NCBI GenBank assembly: GCA_027578815.1
Contig: JANBTH010000247.1
Span: forward strand, 1 to 23,739
DNA: 23,739 nucleotides
Source of the DNA: Coemansia sp. RSA 1804
Taxonomy: Eukaryota > Kickxellomycota > Kickxellomycetes > Kickxellales > Kickxellaceae
Direction of reading: 5' to 3'
Position numbers and translations under genes: made by a program. The notes beneath the pieces were generated by a model, which was given only the letters and a program-made list of their open reading frames with translations, did no database searches and was not told the DNA's origin. This document shows positions 8,399 through 17,055 of the stretch, piece by piece. How positions within the stretch are numbered: the stretch's first letter is position 1; every line of letters starts with the position of its first letter.

Positions 8399-8433
8399 AC
8401 AAACACTCTAGCCGCAACAAGCAGATTATTATT

Positions 8434-10749
8434 TTAGACACTATCCAGGTTTCTGTGAATGTTCCACGTGGGCAGCCACGCAAGATGCGCAAGCTCTTTT
8501 ATCGGTTTATCGCAGCCGAATGTCAGAGGCAGAAACATGTACGACACGTAGGCGGTGGCTATGAGCACCAGCGTCACAACATACCAGATGGCCCTGGGCG
8601 GCAAGTACCAGCGAACAAGACATTGGATCTCAAAGGCAAGAAGCAGCAGCGCAAAGTACAGAGCAGGGAGGTAGTGGTGGATATAGGTGACACGGCCCAT
8701 CAGAAAGAACGGCAGATAATGGAGCGCCCAACCGCCCCAGAGCACCTTGGATGTGTCCCAGTACTTGCGGAACTCGTGCGGATTCCACGAGGATACGCCG
8801 CGACGCCAACGAACCAGCCAGTAGAGCATCTGCAGCGGGTACAGGAAACAGCAGACTGTGGAGGCCCACCAAGTAACGGGATTTCCGATCTCGTAGTACT
8901 TGATAGAGGAGTTGGACCACGCGGACAGCCGCATCGGGTACAGAAGAAGCGGCCAGGTCCACGGACTGCTCTCTGTGTGCTTGTACCGGTCGGGATCGGC
9001 AACCAGCTTGTTGTTGGAAATGGCCATCTCGCGGTTGAGCCAGACAACGTTGCGAATCAGACGGCGTTTCACCAAGGACCCGAACCGCGCGCGCTTGAAC
9101 CGCATGTCACGTACCTGCTCGATGTTCCACAGCGAGGATTCGGACCAGGTCGCGTTATTGTTGGTGCAGATGAGCTCGCTCATCTTGTTGCCCCACGGCG
9201 GCAGCTCAGCACCCGTTGCCTGCAGCAGACAGCCGGATACTGCATTGAAGAGCTGGAACGTCGTGGTGACTGCGTAGAGCTGGTCGCGCGGGCGCGGACT
9301 CTCCTCATCAACGATTCTGACCCGCCACAGATCCCACAGCGACGTGGACGACTCGTTGCCAGCCACAAACATGCGCCGGTCCCAGCCGATGTGGTGTGGC
9401 TGGGCATGACTCGTGCGCAAATAGTGGCCCGTTCCGTTGTGCGCCAGACGGATAATTGCGTTGTCAGCAATGTGGACGACCGGCGACTCTGGCGCATCGT
9501 TCTCCCATGTTGTGTTGACAGAGACCACGCGCCACCAGTTGTACTTTTGCTTCCCGCCCATGCCGCCGGCAACCCACTCCTCGTTCGCATGGCTGCGGTC
9601 GGGGAACTGCAGCGTCGTGTTGGTGTGGATCAGTCCGAACCCAGGCTTATGCGACCGCAGCGTCACTAGCGAACCAAACGCCACGCGGTGGGGCTGGAGA
9701 GCAACCACGCTTCTGTGCTGCAGCGCCTGGAACGTGGACGGCATCTTGTAGTCGCCGGTTCCACGGCTGCCCAGAAGTGCAAAATGCACCTCAAAGCACG
9801 AAATATAGACAAGCAGGGGAACGAGTATAAGACATGCGATTCGGGCAGCCCAGTGCTTCAGCTGCGTCATGGCGGGCGTCTTCCCGTCGGCATACATGGT
9901 AAGCAGCTCCTCAACGGTGCACAGACCGACAAGAGCAACAATAAACAGACCAACCCACTTGGAACTGGTTACCAGACCCAGCGCCATGCCAGTGAACGCT
10001 AGCCAGCTCCACCAGGGCTGCGAGAAGGGCCGTTCTTTCTGCGCGGCAAAGGCAGCGTATCCAAGCAGCGACATGGCAGTGAAGCAGAGCAACGGGGGGT
10101 CGAGAAGGATGAATCGGCTGATGACGCACAGCGCGTTGTCCAGAAGCACAAAAGAAGCAGCCATCAGGGCACCGGCTCTGCCGAACGACAGGAATCGACA
10201 TGTGCGATACGCAAACGGAACGATAAACACGCCCATGACCGCAACAAACGCCCGCTGGAACGTGTAGTTGATATGTGCTGGGTATGTAGCGCCTGATGTG
10301 TAGGCAAACGACCCGTTGTGGCCACTGATATACTCGCCCAGCCCAACCAGCATCTTGGCCAGCGGTGGATGCACGTCGTGGTAGAATGTGCCGTTAATGT
10401 AGTGGGCGCCAAACTTGCCAAAGTGCGTCTCGTCCCACGTCACTGTCGCGCGCTTCCCGATCTGGTACAGCCGCGTAAACAAACACGCAGCGGTCAGAGC
10501 AACCGACAATATTCTGTCTGTTGCGTCGAATCTGCTCATGTCCTGCGCCGCATCGTCTGCATCGCGTCTGTGTTTAGCTGGCTTTTGGCCTTTGTGCTGC
10601 GTGTCATCTGGACCCGGCGGCTGTTCTCTGGCGGCCCCTTTCTCGCCATTCTGGCCAGAAGTCTGCAGCTCTGCCGTCTGCGTGTTCCGCGCACCGTGCT
10701 GTCGGTGCCGAAGCCCCTGGTTGTCAATGCCAGCACTGCTGTTCGGCAT
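8434..10749 (-). CDS. PMT2: Protein O-mannosyltransferase, PMT2 family, diverged MIR domain (PMT-B)
   Basis: 771 residues from the ATG at 10749. The open frame continues upstream only to a GTG, through pyrimidine-rich leader-like DNA, so the ATG is chosen. The cytosolic tail (1-75) is polar. W-DETHFGKFG carries the catalytic pair D106-E107. HDVHPPLAKML and the loop Arg in NYTFQR (R166) are kept, and the C-terminal core GGWALHYLPFFLMGRVTYIHH is intact, so the transferase should be active. The central lumenal MIR region (about 355-560) is unlike its sisters. GLLHSH is replaced by GLIHTN, the YPDGSQQQQ and HKDANNDW strings are gone, and the second LHSH reads LRTSH. Thirteen residues from L-Y-Q to T-W-D are identical with PMT-C, pointing to a PMT-B/PMT-C duplication. 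The enzyme is expected in the ER membrane. Confidence 0.93.
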   Translation of the reverse strand: MPNSSAGIDNQGLRHRQHGARNTQTAELQTSGQNGEKGAAREQPPGPDDTQHKGQKPAKHRRDADDAAQDMSRFDATDRILSVALTAACLFTRLYQIGKRATVTWDETHFGKFGAHYINGTFYHDVHPPLAKMLVGLGEYISGHNGSFAYTSGATYPAHINYTFQRAFVAVMGVFIVPFAYRTCRFLSFGRAGALMAASFVLLDNALCVISRFILLDPPLLCFTAMSLLGYAAFAAQKERPFSQPWWSWLAFTGMALGLVTSSKWVGLFIVALVGLCTVEELLTMYADGKTPAMTQLKHWAARIACLILVPLLVYISCFEVHFALLGSRGTGDYKMPSTFQALQHRSVVALQPHRVAFGSLVTLRSHKPGFGLIHTNTTLQFPDRSHANEEWVAGGMGGKQKYNWWRVVSVNTTWENDAPESPVVHIADNAIIRLAHNGTGHYLRTSHAQPHHIGWDRRMFVAGNESSTSLWDLWRVRIVDEESPRPRDQLYAVTTTFQLFNAVSGCLLQATGAELPPWGNKMSELICTNNNATWSESSLWNIEQVRDMRFKRARFGSLVKRRLIRNVVWLNREMAISNNKLVADPDRYKHTESSPWTWPLLLYPMRLSAWSNSSIKYYEIGNPVTWWASTVCCFLYPLQMLYWLVRWRRGVSSWNPHEFRKYWDTSKVLWGGWALHYLPFFLMGRVTYIHHYLPALYFALLLLAFEIQCLVRWYLPPRAIWYVVTLVLIATAYVSYMFLPLTFGCDKPIKELAHLAWLPTWNIHRNLDSV

Positions 10750-10920
10750 TATGGCAAGGAAGTCCTCCTGGGAACTAACTGCGTTTTTATTATTTGTCCG
10801 GAATGCAGTAGCAGTGAGTAGTCTATTTTGATAACCGGCTGGGAAGCGCACAGAAAGCAAGTGAATTGAAGCAAAAGAAAGAAAAATACCAGCAGATGGG
10901 TCAATTGAGGATGCAAGAGA

Positions 10921-10938
10921 AGAAAGAAAGAAAGAAAG
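10921..10938 (+). repeat. GAAA tetranucleotide microsatellite
   Basis: Four tandem GAAA units with flanking partial units, about 180 bp upstream of the PMT-B ATG. Confidence 0.8.
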
Positions 10939-11092
10939 GACCATCACCACCACATTGATCATCCCTTTCTTTTGCAGCCCAGACCGAACGACAACAACAG
11001 CCAAAAGACAAGCGCAATTGGATGATAAATGTTGCACATGTTTCGTTGTTAAAAAATCGTCGGGTTTTCTTAAAGCATACACGCACGCTTCA

Positions 11093-11098
11093 TTTATT
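11093..11098 (-). terminator. Polyadenylation signal of PMT-C
   Basis: AATAAA on the minus strand, 36 nt after the PMT-C stop codon. Confidence 0.45.
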
Positions 11099-11133
11099 CT
11101 ACATCAAAGAGCAAGAGAAAGCCACGGAATCTG

Positions 11134-13425
11134 CTACATCACGTACTTGTCGCTGTAGATGTTCCATGTCGGGAGCCACTGGCGATGCGTCAGGGTTTTG
11201 ATATCTTCGACGTATCCAAAGGTAAGCGGCGCAAACCAGCAGAACACAGCCACCGCAGCAACGGCCCAGACGGTAACCACGGCGCGTTGCATGCCAGTGC
11301 CAAGCAGGCGTCGGCACGCGTGGTCGATCTGAAAGACAAGGAACAGAAGCGCAAAGTACAGCGCTGGCAGATAGTGGTGCAGATACGTGACACGACCCAT
11401 CAGGAAGAACGGCAGGTAGTGGAGCGCCCAGCCGCCCCACAGGAGCTTTGCGCCGTTCCAGAAATGCAGCTCCTCGCCGGGCGCCCAGACATTGGAGATG
11501 CGACGGCGTCTGCAAACATAGTAGTAAGCCAGCTGCAGCGGGAAGAGAACACACGTCAGCGCCGACACCCACCAGAGAAGCGGATTCCCGACCTCGTAGT
11601 ACTTGATGTCGCCCTTGCGCCACGACCCGAGCATGCGCATCGGGTAGATCAGGAACGGCCACGACCACGGGCTGCTCTCGAGGTGGTTGTGCTTGTCTCT
11701 GTCGGGAACCAGCGCATTGTTGGACCGCGCCATCTCCATGTTAAGGCGGAGGAAGTCGCCGATAAAGCTGCCCCTGACCAGCGGCCGGAGATCCATCGGC
11801 GCAATGCGCGGGTTCGTGTGTCGCTCGACGAGCCAGAGGCTGGCGGTTGATGCGCTGGGTCTGTTGGCTGTGCGTCTGCACGTGACCTCCGTCTGCCGGA
11901 AGCCCCACGACGGGAGATTGACGGCCGCCGCCGAGAGGAGACACCCGGTGCCGGCGTGCCGCAGCCGGAAAAGCGTGGTGATTGTGTGGAGCTCGCCGTC
12001 GGTTGCCGAGCTGGTCTCGCTGGCGATCTCCACGCGCCAGTTGTTGTTCAAGTCCTTCCAGTCGGAGGATCCGTACCCGGTGACCTCGTAGTCGTCCGTG
12101 GTGATCGGTGCCTTGTGCGCACGATGCGAGTGCAGCATCCGCTTCGTGTTCTTGTGCATCAGCGAGACGATGTCGCCGTCGCGCACGGTGACAATCGGAT
12201 CGCTGGTGTAGTTGAAATCCTGTCCGGCGGGCTTGACAATAACCCAGTCGTTGTTTGCGTCCTTGTGGCTGTAGCAAGTGACCTGCTGCTGCTGCGATCC
12301 GTCCGGATACATGTGCGTGTGCGAGTGGAGAAGTCCTGACCCCGGGTACATTGACCGAATAGTGAGCTGCGACCCGTAGGCAACTGCAAACGGCTGCCGG
12401 CCAAGCGGACTGCCCTTGAGACGCACCTGGAATGTTGGCGGCATCTTCGAATCGCCGGGACCGCTGCGGCTGAGGATGGAAAAGTGGATCTTGAAGCACA
12501 GCATGTATATGGCCAGCGGCACGGCAATCAGCGCCACCGCGCGCGCACCAAAGTGCCTGGCAGCTGTTCGTGCTGGCACAAAGTCAATGTACATGTTGAA
12601 GAACTCCTCGATCGTATACAGTCCGACAAGCGCAACGGCCAGAAACCCAACCCACTTGCTGCTCGACACGAGTCCCAGCGAGCATCCCGTCAGCAGAAGC
12701 CAGCGCCACCACTCGCACGAGAACGCGCGGTGTCTGATGTTCTGGAACCCGGCTACCGAGCACAGCGATGCCGCCGTGAAGAACAGCAGCGGCTCGTCGA
12801 GAAGAACAAACCGACTCATCACGCACAGCCCGTTGTCGAAGATAACAAAGAGCGCCGCAAGAGCACACGCCCTGCGCTGCATGTTCAGCTGCAAGCATGT
12901 GAGATACGCCAGCGGTGCCAGCCCGACTCCAAACATCGCCGTGAAGCACCGCATGAACGTATAGTTGACGTATTCCGGATACGCGCCCTTGAATCTAAAC
13001 GTGCCGTTGTGTCCGGCAAGGTACTCGCTGAGCCCAATAAGCATCTTGGCCAGCGGTGGATGCACGTCGTGGTAGAATGTGCGGTTGATGTAGTACGCGC
13101 CAAACTTGCCAAAGTGCGACTCGTCCCACGTCACCGTTGCGCGCTTCCCGATCTGGTACAGCCGTGTGAACGCGCAGAGAATCGTCAGTGCGGCAATGAT
13201 GGGCCCGTCGATACCTGTTGTCCACTTGTTGCGCATGTACGGGACGCCTGTTGCCACGGGTGCCCTGGATGCAGGGTATGCCGTGAATCCGTCTGCATCC
13301 AGCTTCTCGTTCTGGCTTTGCTGCTCTTGTGGCTGTTGTCTTCTGGGGCTCCTGGGGCTGCGAGGGCTGCTGAATCCGCCAAGCAGCGGATCTGTGTCGT
13401 CCCTGTCGCTGGCCATGATGTTCAT
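11134..13425 (-). CDS. PMT2: Protein O-mannosyltransferase, PMT2 family (PMT-C)
   Basis: 763 residues from the first ATG (13425); a second ATG three codons on (13416) is equally possible. The tail contains an S-P-R-S-P-R repeat (about 20-29). The catalytic pair is D101-E102 in WDESHFGKFG; DHVHPP-type loop residues (H-D-V-H-P-P-L-A-K-M-L) and the NYTFMR Arg are present. The MIR region is canonical for PMT2: GLLHSH, YPDGSQQQQ, TCYSHKDANNDW, a second MLHSH, and a third repeat with LPSWGFRQTE. The C-terminal core GGWALHYLPFFLMGRVTYLHHYLP and the closing W-L-P-T-W-N-I-Y are intact. Of the three copies this is closest to textbook PMT2. It probably forms a heterodimer with a PMT1-family partner encoded elsewhere. 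Codons are GC-rich at third positions, which produces long antisense open frames. Confidence 0.95.
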   Translation of the reverse strand: MNIMASDRDDTDPLLGGFSSPRSPRSPRRQQPQEQQSQNEKLDADGFTAYPASRAPVATGVPYMRNKWTTGIDGPIIAALTILCAFTRLYQIGKRATVTWDESHFGKFGAYYINRTFYHDVHPPLAKMLIGLSEYLAGHNGTFRFKGAYPEYVNYTFMRCFTAMFGVGLAPLAYLTCLQLNMQRRACALAALFVIFDNGLCVMSRFVLLDEPLLFFTAASLCSVAGFQNIRHRAFSCEWWRWLLLTGCSLGLVSSSKWVGFLAVALVGLYTIEEFFNMYIDFVPARTAARHFGARAVALIAVPLAIYMLCFKIHFSILSRSGPGDSKMPPTFQVRLKGSPLGRQPFAVAYGSQLTIRSMYPGSGLLHSHTHMYPDGSQQQQVTCYSHKDANNDWVIVKPAGQDFNYTSDPIVTVRDGDIVSLMHKNTKRMLHSHRAHKAPITTDDYEVTGYGSSDWKDLNNNWRVEIASETSSATDGELHTITTLFRLRHAGTGCLLSAAAVNLPSWGFRQTEVTCRRTANRPSASTASLWLVERHTNPRIAPMDLRPLVRGSFIGDFLRLNMEMARSNNALVPDRDKHNHLESSPWSWPFLIYPMRMLGSWRKGDIKYYEVGNPLLWWVSALTCVLFPLQLAYYYVCRRRRISNVWAPGEELHFWNGAKLLWGGWALHYLPFFLMGRVTYLHHYLPALYFALLFLVFQIDHACRRLLGTGMQRAVVTVWAVAAVAVFCWFAPLTFGYVEDIKTLTHRQWLPTWNIYSDKYVM

Positions 13426-14509
13426 GGCTGTGGTCTACGCAAAGAGGGGCAGACCAGCGGGATAGAGAGAAAGAGAGATAGGGAGATAGGGCCGGGGGTT
13501 TTCAGGGATAAAAGCGAGCAGTAGAACAAGGAGAGTAAGGGTATAGAGTTGGCTTCTGGTACAAGCCAGAGCAAAAAAAAGAAAGAAAGGAAAAAAAGGA
13601 GGAATTGAGATTAGTGAAATGAGAAGCGAGCACCAACAGCAGCAACAGAAAGTGGAAGAAAGGAAACAATCCCTCTAGCTGTGTGCTTGCGGATATTTCT
13701 CGTTCCGTTCTTAAAATCAAGCTAGGAACATTGAGCATGCCTGTGGTTTTTTTACAATACTTGGTGATCGTCTCCACAAAAAAAGAACAAAATTGCTTTG
13801 TTTGCTTTTTTCCCCACACACATTTTTTTGGACTGCAGTCATAAATATCATTCAGACAAGCGGATCGCTAAATATAGGTCTGCTGCGGCTCGTTTCACCA
13901 GCACAGAAGCAGTTCGGTTCGCTGCTTCTCAGCTCCATTTGTTCAAGCAAGCGGGCTGAACATGTGCCACGCATACGCTAAGAGTAACTTGCGGTTTCGA
14001 TACCATTACCGGCTTTATCGATTCCACGAGTTCGGCGATCGGCGGATATCAAGATTAAAGCAAGTCCGAGAATGCCCAAATGAACTCCGTGTAAATAATG
14101 GCTAGCCACGCCAAATCCGGACTGTTGGGCTCTGTGATTGGGAAAGAAAGAAGAGGAAGAGCTCTTCCTTTCCTGTGTTAGAAGGGACTGTGCACTTTTC
14201 GTACGACAACGGTAAGTGCTCGGTTGCAAGCGACTGACGAAACGGCCGTCAGGACAGGAGGGGTGTTGGCGTGGTTTGGTGTATCACACAGAGCCCGGCA
14301 TTTTGTTCTTTCGCATAAATATATAAAGGCAGAAAGTGTAATTATCTAGAGCAAAGAAGCTTAAAGTATTCTCGCTCAATCGTTCTGGTTTTTTCTTTTC
14401 ATACTCCTTTTGGTCTTTATACACACGAAGTGAGCGCCAACAAAGCACGCTTTATTTGAATCAGCAACCCTTGCTTTAAAAGCATTAGTTATAGTATCCG
14501 CTGAACGCT
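13426..14509. other. Upstream region of PMT-C and of the candidate gene at 14510
   Basis: About 1.1 kb with no supported gene. The first 400 bp are purine-rich on the plus strand, the mirror of a pyrimidine-rich PMT-C leader. A minus-strand open frame at 13978-14229 (hydrophobic stretch near its end) was examined and not accepted. A TATA box at 14320-14327 belongs to the next candidate gene. Confidence 0.55.
14320..14327 (+). promoter_or_regulatory. TATA box upstream of candidate gene at 14510
   Basis: TATATAAA 190 bp before an ATG that opens a short exon ending in GTAAGT. The pyrimidine-rich stretch after the TATA box fits a fungal leader. Confidence 0.45.
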
Positions 14510-14696
14510 ATGCCTATCGAGAACAACGCACCAGAAGGGTAAGTTTCCAAGCATTGAACATGCTCTCCTCTTTCTCTCCTTGTTTATTCCCAAGCCATAT
14601 GGGAAACTGACATTTGATTTGAGTAGACGATGTTCTTTGCGTGTTTTCCGCTTGATGTACGTGCGGACTGGCTTTGAGCATCATTTCTTGCAATAA
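14510..14696 (+). CDS. Candidate small spliced gene, product unknown, exon structure uncertain
   Basis: The ATG at 14510 starts MPIENNAPEG and runs into GTAAGT at 14539, a consensus donor. A perfect CTGAC branch point at 14607-14611 is followed by TAG ending at 14626. This 88-nt intron leads to exon 2 (14627-14696) and a 32-residue product. Other joins are possible: a GTACGT donor at 14657 with the CAG ending at 14714 continues in frame to M-P-K-W-Y-A-R-R, next to a GTGAGT near 14736. I recognise no homologue. A TATA box and signals in the right order make transcription and splicing likely; whether the RNA codes for a protein is open. It could be a non-coding leader transcript. Confidence 0.3.
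14539..14626 (+). other. Probable intron in candidate gene at 14510
   Basis: GTAAGT donor, CTGAC branch point 15 nt before the TAG acceptor, 88 nt long. All three signals match fungal consensus. Confidence 0.45.
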
Positions 14697-15153
14697 AAAT
14701 AAGAAGGACACCAGGCCTAAATGGTACGCTCGGCGTGTGAGTGCTACAGCGTGGGAATGTTGTCTTTTATATCTTCTGTACTATTGAATGGCGCGTGCCA
14801 CTTGACGGAGCAGCCATTTCGTGAGAAACGGGAAGAGCACCTCCAAGGAGACGACAGATTATGCGTGGCAGATGTACCCAGCAAAAAATGAATGAATTCA
14901 TGGCAGATGATTTGTGTATGGACGTGTGGAGAATGCTTCTTCTAGTATCAAATAGAGCCTCTTTTTCTTCCTTGACGCCTGTGCTCTATTATCCAGTCTT
15001 CCAATGTTCCTCTTTGGGGGTGAAACTCCAAATCTACACGGCCAGACTCTGGCCATCAAAACAAGTGAAGCTGCCAAGAGCCGCTTGATCTGATGCTCCG
15101 TCAAGCAGGAATATGCCAGAGATGATCGCAATGCGATTGCAGCTGTGGGTTTC

Positions 15154-15160
15154 TGACTCA
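15154..15160. promoter_or_regulatory. Gcn4/CpcA-type binding site TGACTCA
   Basis: A perfect TGACTCA, the consensus of the bZIP amino-acid-starvation regulator (Gcn4 in yeast, CpcA/Cpc1 in moulds), 204 bp before the BCAT TATA box. Branched-chain amino-acid genes are classic targets of general amino-acid control. The near-matching TGAGTGA occurs at 15273-15279 and 15285-15291. Confidence 0.55.
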
Positions 15161-15363
15161 CATCTCAAAACGCAGATGGGAAAAAATGTCCGGGAATATC
15201 ACAAAGCTTTATGCTGGTGAAGCCACTGCTCAGGGATGGAGGAGGCCACTCGGCGCTTCCGCCATGCTTGACTGAGTGACCGAGTGAGTGAGTAATAAAT
15301 CTCCTCTCCAAGAAAGAAGGGGATTGGAAAAAGGAGACTCGCCTCGACTTGTATTGGCGGTTG

Positions 15364-15371
15364 TATATAAA
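15364..15371 (+). promoter_or_regulatory. TATA box of the BCAT gene
   Basis: TATATAAA followed by pyrimidine-rich DNA. It lies 444 bp before the BCAT ATG, implying an unusually long leader. Confidence 0.55.
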
Positions 15372-15598
15372 CGTGCTCTTTCTGGCGGACCCACACACAT
15401 TGCTTGTCCGTCCTCCTCTTTCCCAAGATCTTGAACTTTCCTAGCATTTTCTCTCCCTTTTACTTCTTTGCTTTACCACAGTAGAACCTTGGGTGCTGCA
15501 GTTTTTGGCTTTTTTTCTTTTCTTTTTTTTTGCTGCCTGCCTGAATTATCCGCAACCGACTGGTACCAAGCCCCCACAACAAGCGCGTCAGCATTCGC

Positions 15599-15625
15599 AT
15601 GTTCTTTCGTCCCCAGTTATCTTGA
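15599..15625 (+). other. Upstream ORF in the BCAT leader
   Basis: ATG at 15599, eight codons (MFFRPQLS), stop at 15623-15625. It is the only ATG between the TATA box and the BCAT start. Scanning ribosomes would meet it first, so it may lower or condition translation. If the leader contained an intron it might be removed, but no clear donor/acceptor pair was seen. Confidence 0.4.
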
Positions 15626-15807
15626 TATTTCCTTATCGGTTGAGTGCTGCCGAATCCGGTTTCGGCTTGTTTCCGTCTACACCAAATATTTCTTCCTTTC
15701 TCTCCTTTTTCCTTGACCATCTTTTATCTGCACTCAGTTTCTCCTGTTCTAAGAAAAACACACCCCTCCTCTTTTTTCTTCTTCCAAATATTCCCGTGCC
15801 ACAAAAC

Positions 15808-17055
15808 ATGGCTTCGCTACACCGACTATCCGGCCTTCTTGCACACGGGAGTAAACACCGCTCGCTGGGTGGTGGATTGCGGCTACTGCACAGCACCTGT
15901 AGGTACTCGGCTCCAGCAAGCGAGGGCGCTATCAGCGGCCATGCTCTGGGATCGATCAAGGCTGCCGATATTCAAAAGAAGCTAGCCACCGAACTCAAGC
16001 CCATTGTGCCCAAGGAAAAGCTGGTGTTTGGACACACGTTCTCGGACCACATGCTGGCGATTCCGTGGACCACGAAGGACGGGTGGGGCAAGCCCGAGAT
16101 CAAGCCCTACGGCCCGCTCTCGCTGGATCCGTCGTGCTCGGTGTTCCACTATGCTTTCGAGTGCTTCGAGGGCCTGAAGGCCTACCTTGACTCGCAGGGC
16201 AAGATCCGGCTGTTCCGACCGGAGAAGAACATGGAGCGCATGAACAATAGCGTCGAGCGTCTGTATTTGCCTCAGTTTGACGGCAAGGAGGTGATCGAGT
16301 GCATCAAGGAGCTCCTGCGTGTCGATAAGCGCTGGGTGCCCGAGGGCAAAGGTTACTCTCTGTACATCCGGCCAACTGTCATTTCGACCGAGAACACGCT
16401 TGGCGTCCACCGCGCCAACAGCGCCTTGCTCTACGTGATTACCTCGCCCTGCGGACCGTACTTCCCGACTGGATTCAAGGCCGTCAGCCTGTACTGCGAT
16501 GAGAGCAACGTGCGTGCCTGGCCAGGCGGCGTTGGCAACAAGAAGCTTGGCGCAAACTACGCGCCGTCGGTCAAGCCGCAGGTGGCAGCAGAGAAGAAGG
16601 GCTACCAGCAGGTTCTGTGGACCATTGGCGAGGACCATGAGCTGATGGAGGTTGGGACAATGAACCTGTTTGTGTACTGGCGCAACGAGGACGGCGAGCT
16701 CGAGCTGGTGACCCCGCCGCTGGACGGAACCATTCTTCCTGGAATCACCCGGGACTCGATCATTGAGCTGACCCGCAGCTGGGGCGAGTGCAAGGTGTCT
16801 GAGCGCAAGATCAACATGAAGCAGGTCTCCAAGGCCAGCGACGAGGGCCGGCTTCTCGAGGTGTTTGGCGCTGGCACTGCTTGCGTCGTAACCCCCGTCA
16901 GCCGCATATTCTTCCAGGGCAAGGACTACCACATTCCGCTGGATCCTGCTAACCCCGATTCGCAGGCGGGGCCCCTGACAAGGCGCATCTACAACACCCT
17001 GTATGACATCCAGTATGGCGATGTGCCGTCCAAATGGTCTGTGGTTGTTGATTGA
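15808..17055 (+). CDS. BAT1: Branched-chain-amino-acid aminotransferase, mitochondrial type
   Basis: A 415-residue fold-type IV PLP enzyme that interconverts Leu/Ile/Val and their 2-oxo acids with glutamate as partner. Residues 1-40 are Arg/Ser/Leu/His-rich without acids, a mitochondrial targeting peptide. The substrate and cofactor motifs are present: FRPEKNMERMNNS, YIRPT, then GNKKLGANYAPS with the PLP-binding Lys at K246, EVGTMN with E281, LDGTILPGITRDSI, and GTACVVTPVSRI. K246-E281 spacing (35) and K246-C359 spacing (113) equal those of human BCATm. The redox CXXC of the human enzyme is reduced to C359-V-V-T362. The open frame extends upstream to a GTG only, through leader sequence, so the ATG at 15808 is used. 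Yeast Bat1 has 393 residues. No introns. Confidence 0.95.
   Translation: MASLHRLSGLLAHGSKHRSLGGGLRLLHSTCRYSAPASEGAISGHALGSIKAADIQKKLATELKPIVPKEKLVFGHTFSDHMLAIPWTTKDGWGKPEIKPYGPLSLDPSCSVFHYAFECFEGLKAYLDSQGKIRLFRPEKNMERMNNSVERLYLPQFDGKEVIECIKELLRVDKRWVPEGKGYSLYIRPTVISTENTLGVHRANSALLYVITSPCGPYFPTGFKAVSLYCDESNVRAWPGGVGNKKLGANYAPSVKPQVAAEKKGYQQVLWTIGEDHELMEVGTMNLFVYWRNEDGELELVTPPLDGTILPGITRDSIIELTRSWGECKVSERKINMKQVSKASDEGRLLEVFGAGTACVVTPVSRIFFQGKDYHIPLDPANPDSQAGPLTRRIYNTLYDIQYGDVPSKWSVVVD

Larger units (their letters stand above)
10750..11133. other. Spacer between PMT-C and PMT-B, PMT-B promoter and leader
   Basis: 384 bp. It holds a GAAA microsatellite (10921-10938), which is pyrimidine-rich on the PMT-B coding strand, and the PMT-C 3' end signal at the right. 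No other gene. Confidence 0.6.
14697..15807. other. BCAT upstream region and long leader
   Basis: About 1.1 kb. It holds a Gcn4-type site (15154-15160), a GAGT/TGAGTGA cluster (15273-15294), a TATA box (15364-15371), and then a roughly 400-nt pyrimidine-rich leader with one uORF (15599-15625). The left part (14697-15150) may contain further exons of the candidate gene at 14510, but none is certain. Confidence 0.5.

Noticed and set aside
8455..9669. 404-codon open frame antisense to PMT-B
   Set aside because: It lies wholly opposite a well-supported PMT gene. Strong GC bias at third codon positions keeps the opposite frame open. It has no family motif.
10750..11082. N-terminal extension of PMT-B by 111 residues
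   Set aside because: It starts at GTG, runs through microsatellite and leader-like sequence, and would begin 52 bp from the PMT-C stop.
11741..12499. 252-codon frame on the PMT-C strand in another frame
   Set aside because: It overlaps conserved MIR and membrane coding of PMT-C and shows no domain.
12484..13524. 346-codon open frame antisense to PMT-C
   Set aside because: Same cause as above. Its Arg/His/Gln-rich composition is typical of antisense translation.
13978..14229. 83-codon minus-strand frame with a hydrophobic H-G-V-H-L-G-I-L-G segment, loosely like oxidase subunit III
   Set aside because: Only a short resemblance, no ATG-to-stop gene of useful size, and no flanking exons could be found.
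15493..15807. N-terminal extension of BCAT by 105 residues
   Set aside because: It starts at GTG and encodes Phe/Leu/Ser runs from a pyrimidine-rich leader. The ATG at 15808 begins a good mitochondrial targeting peptide.
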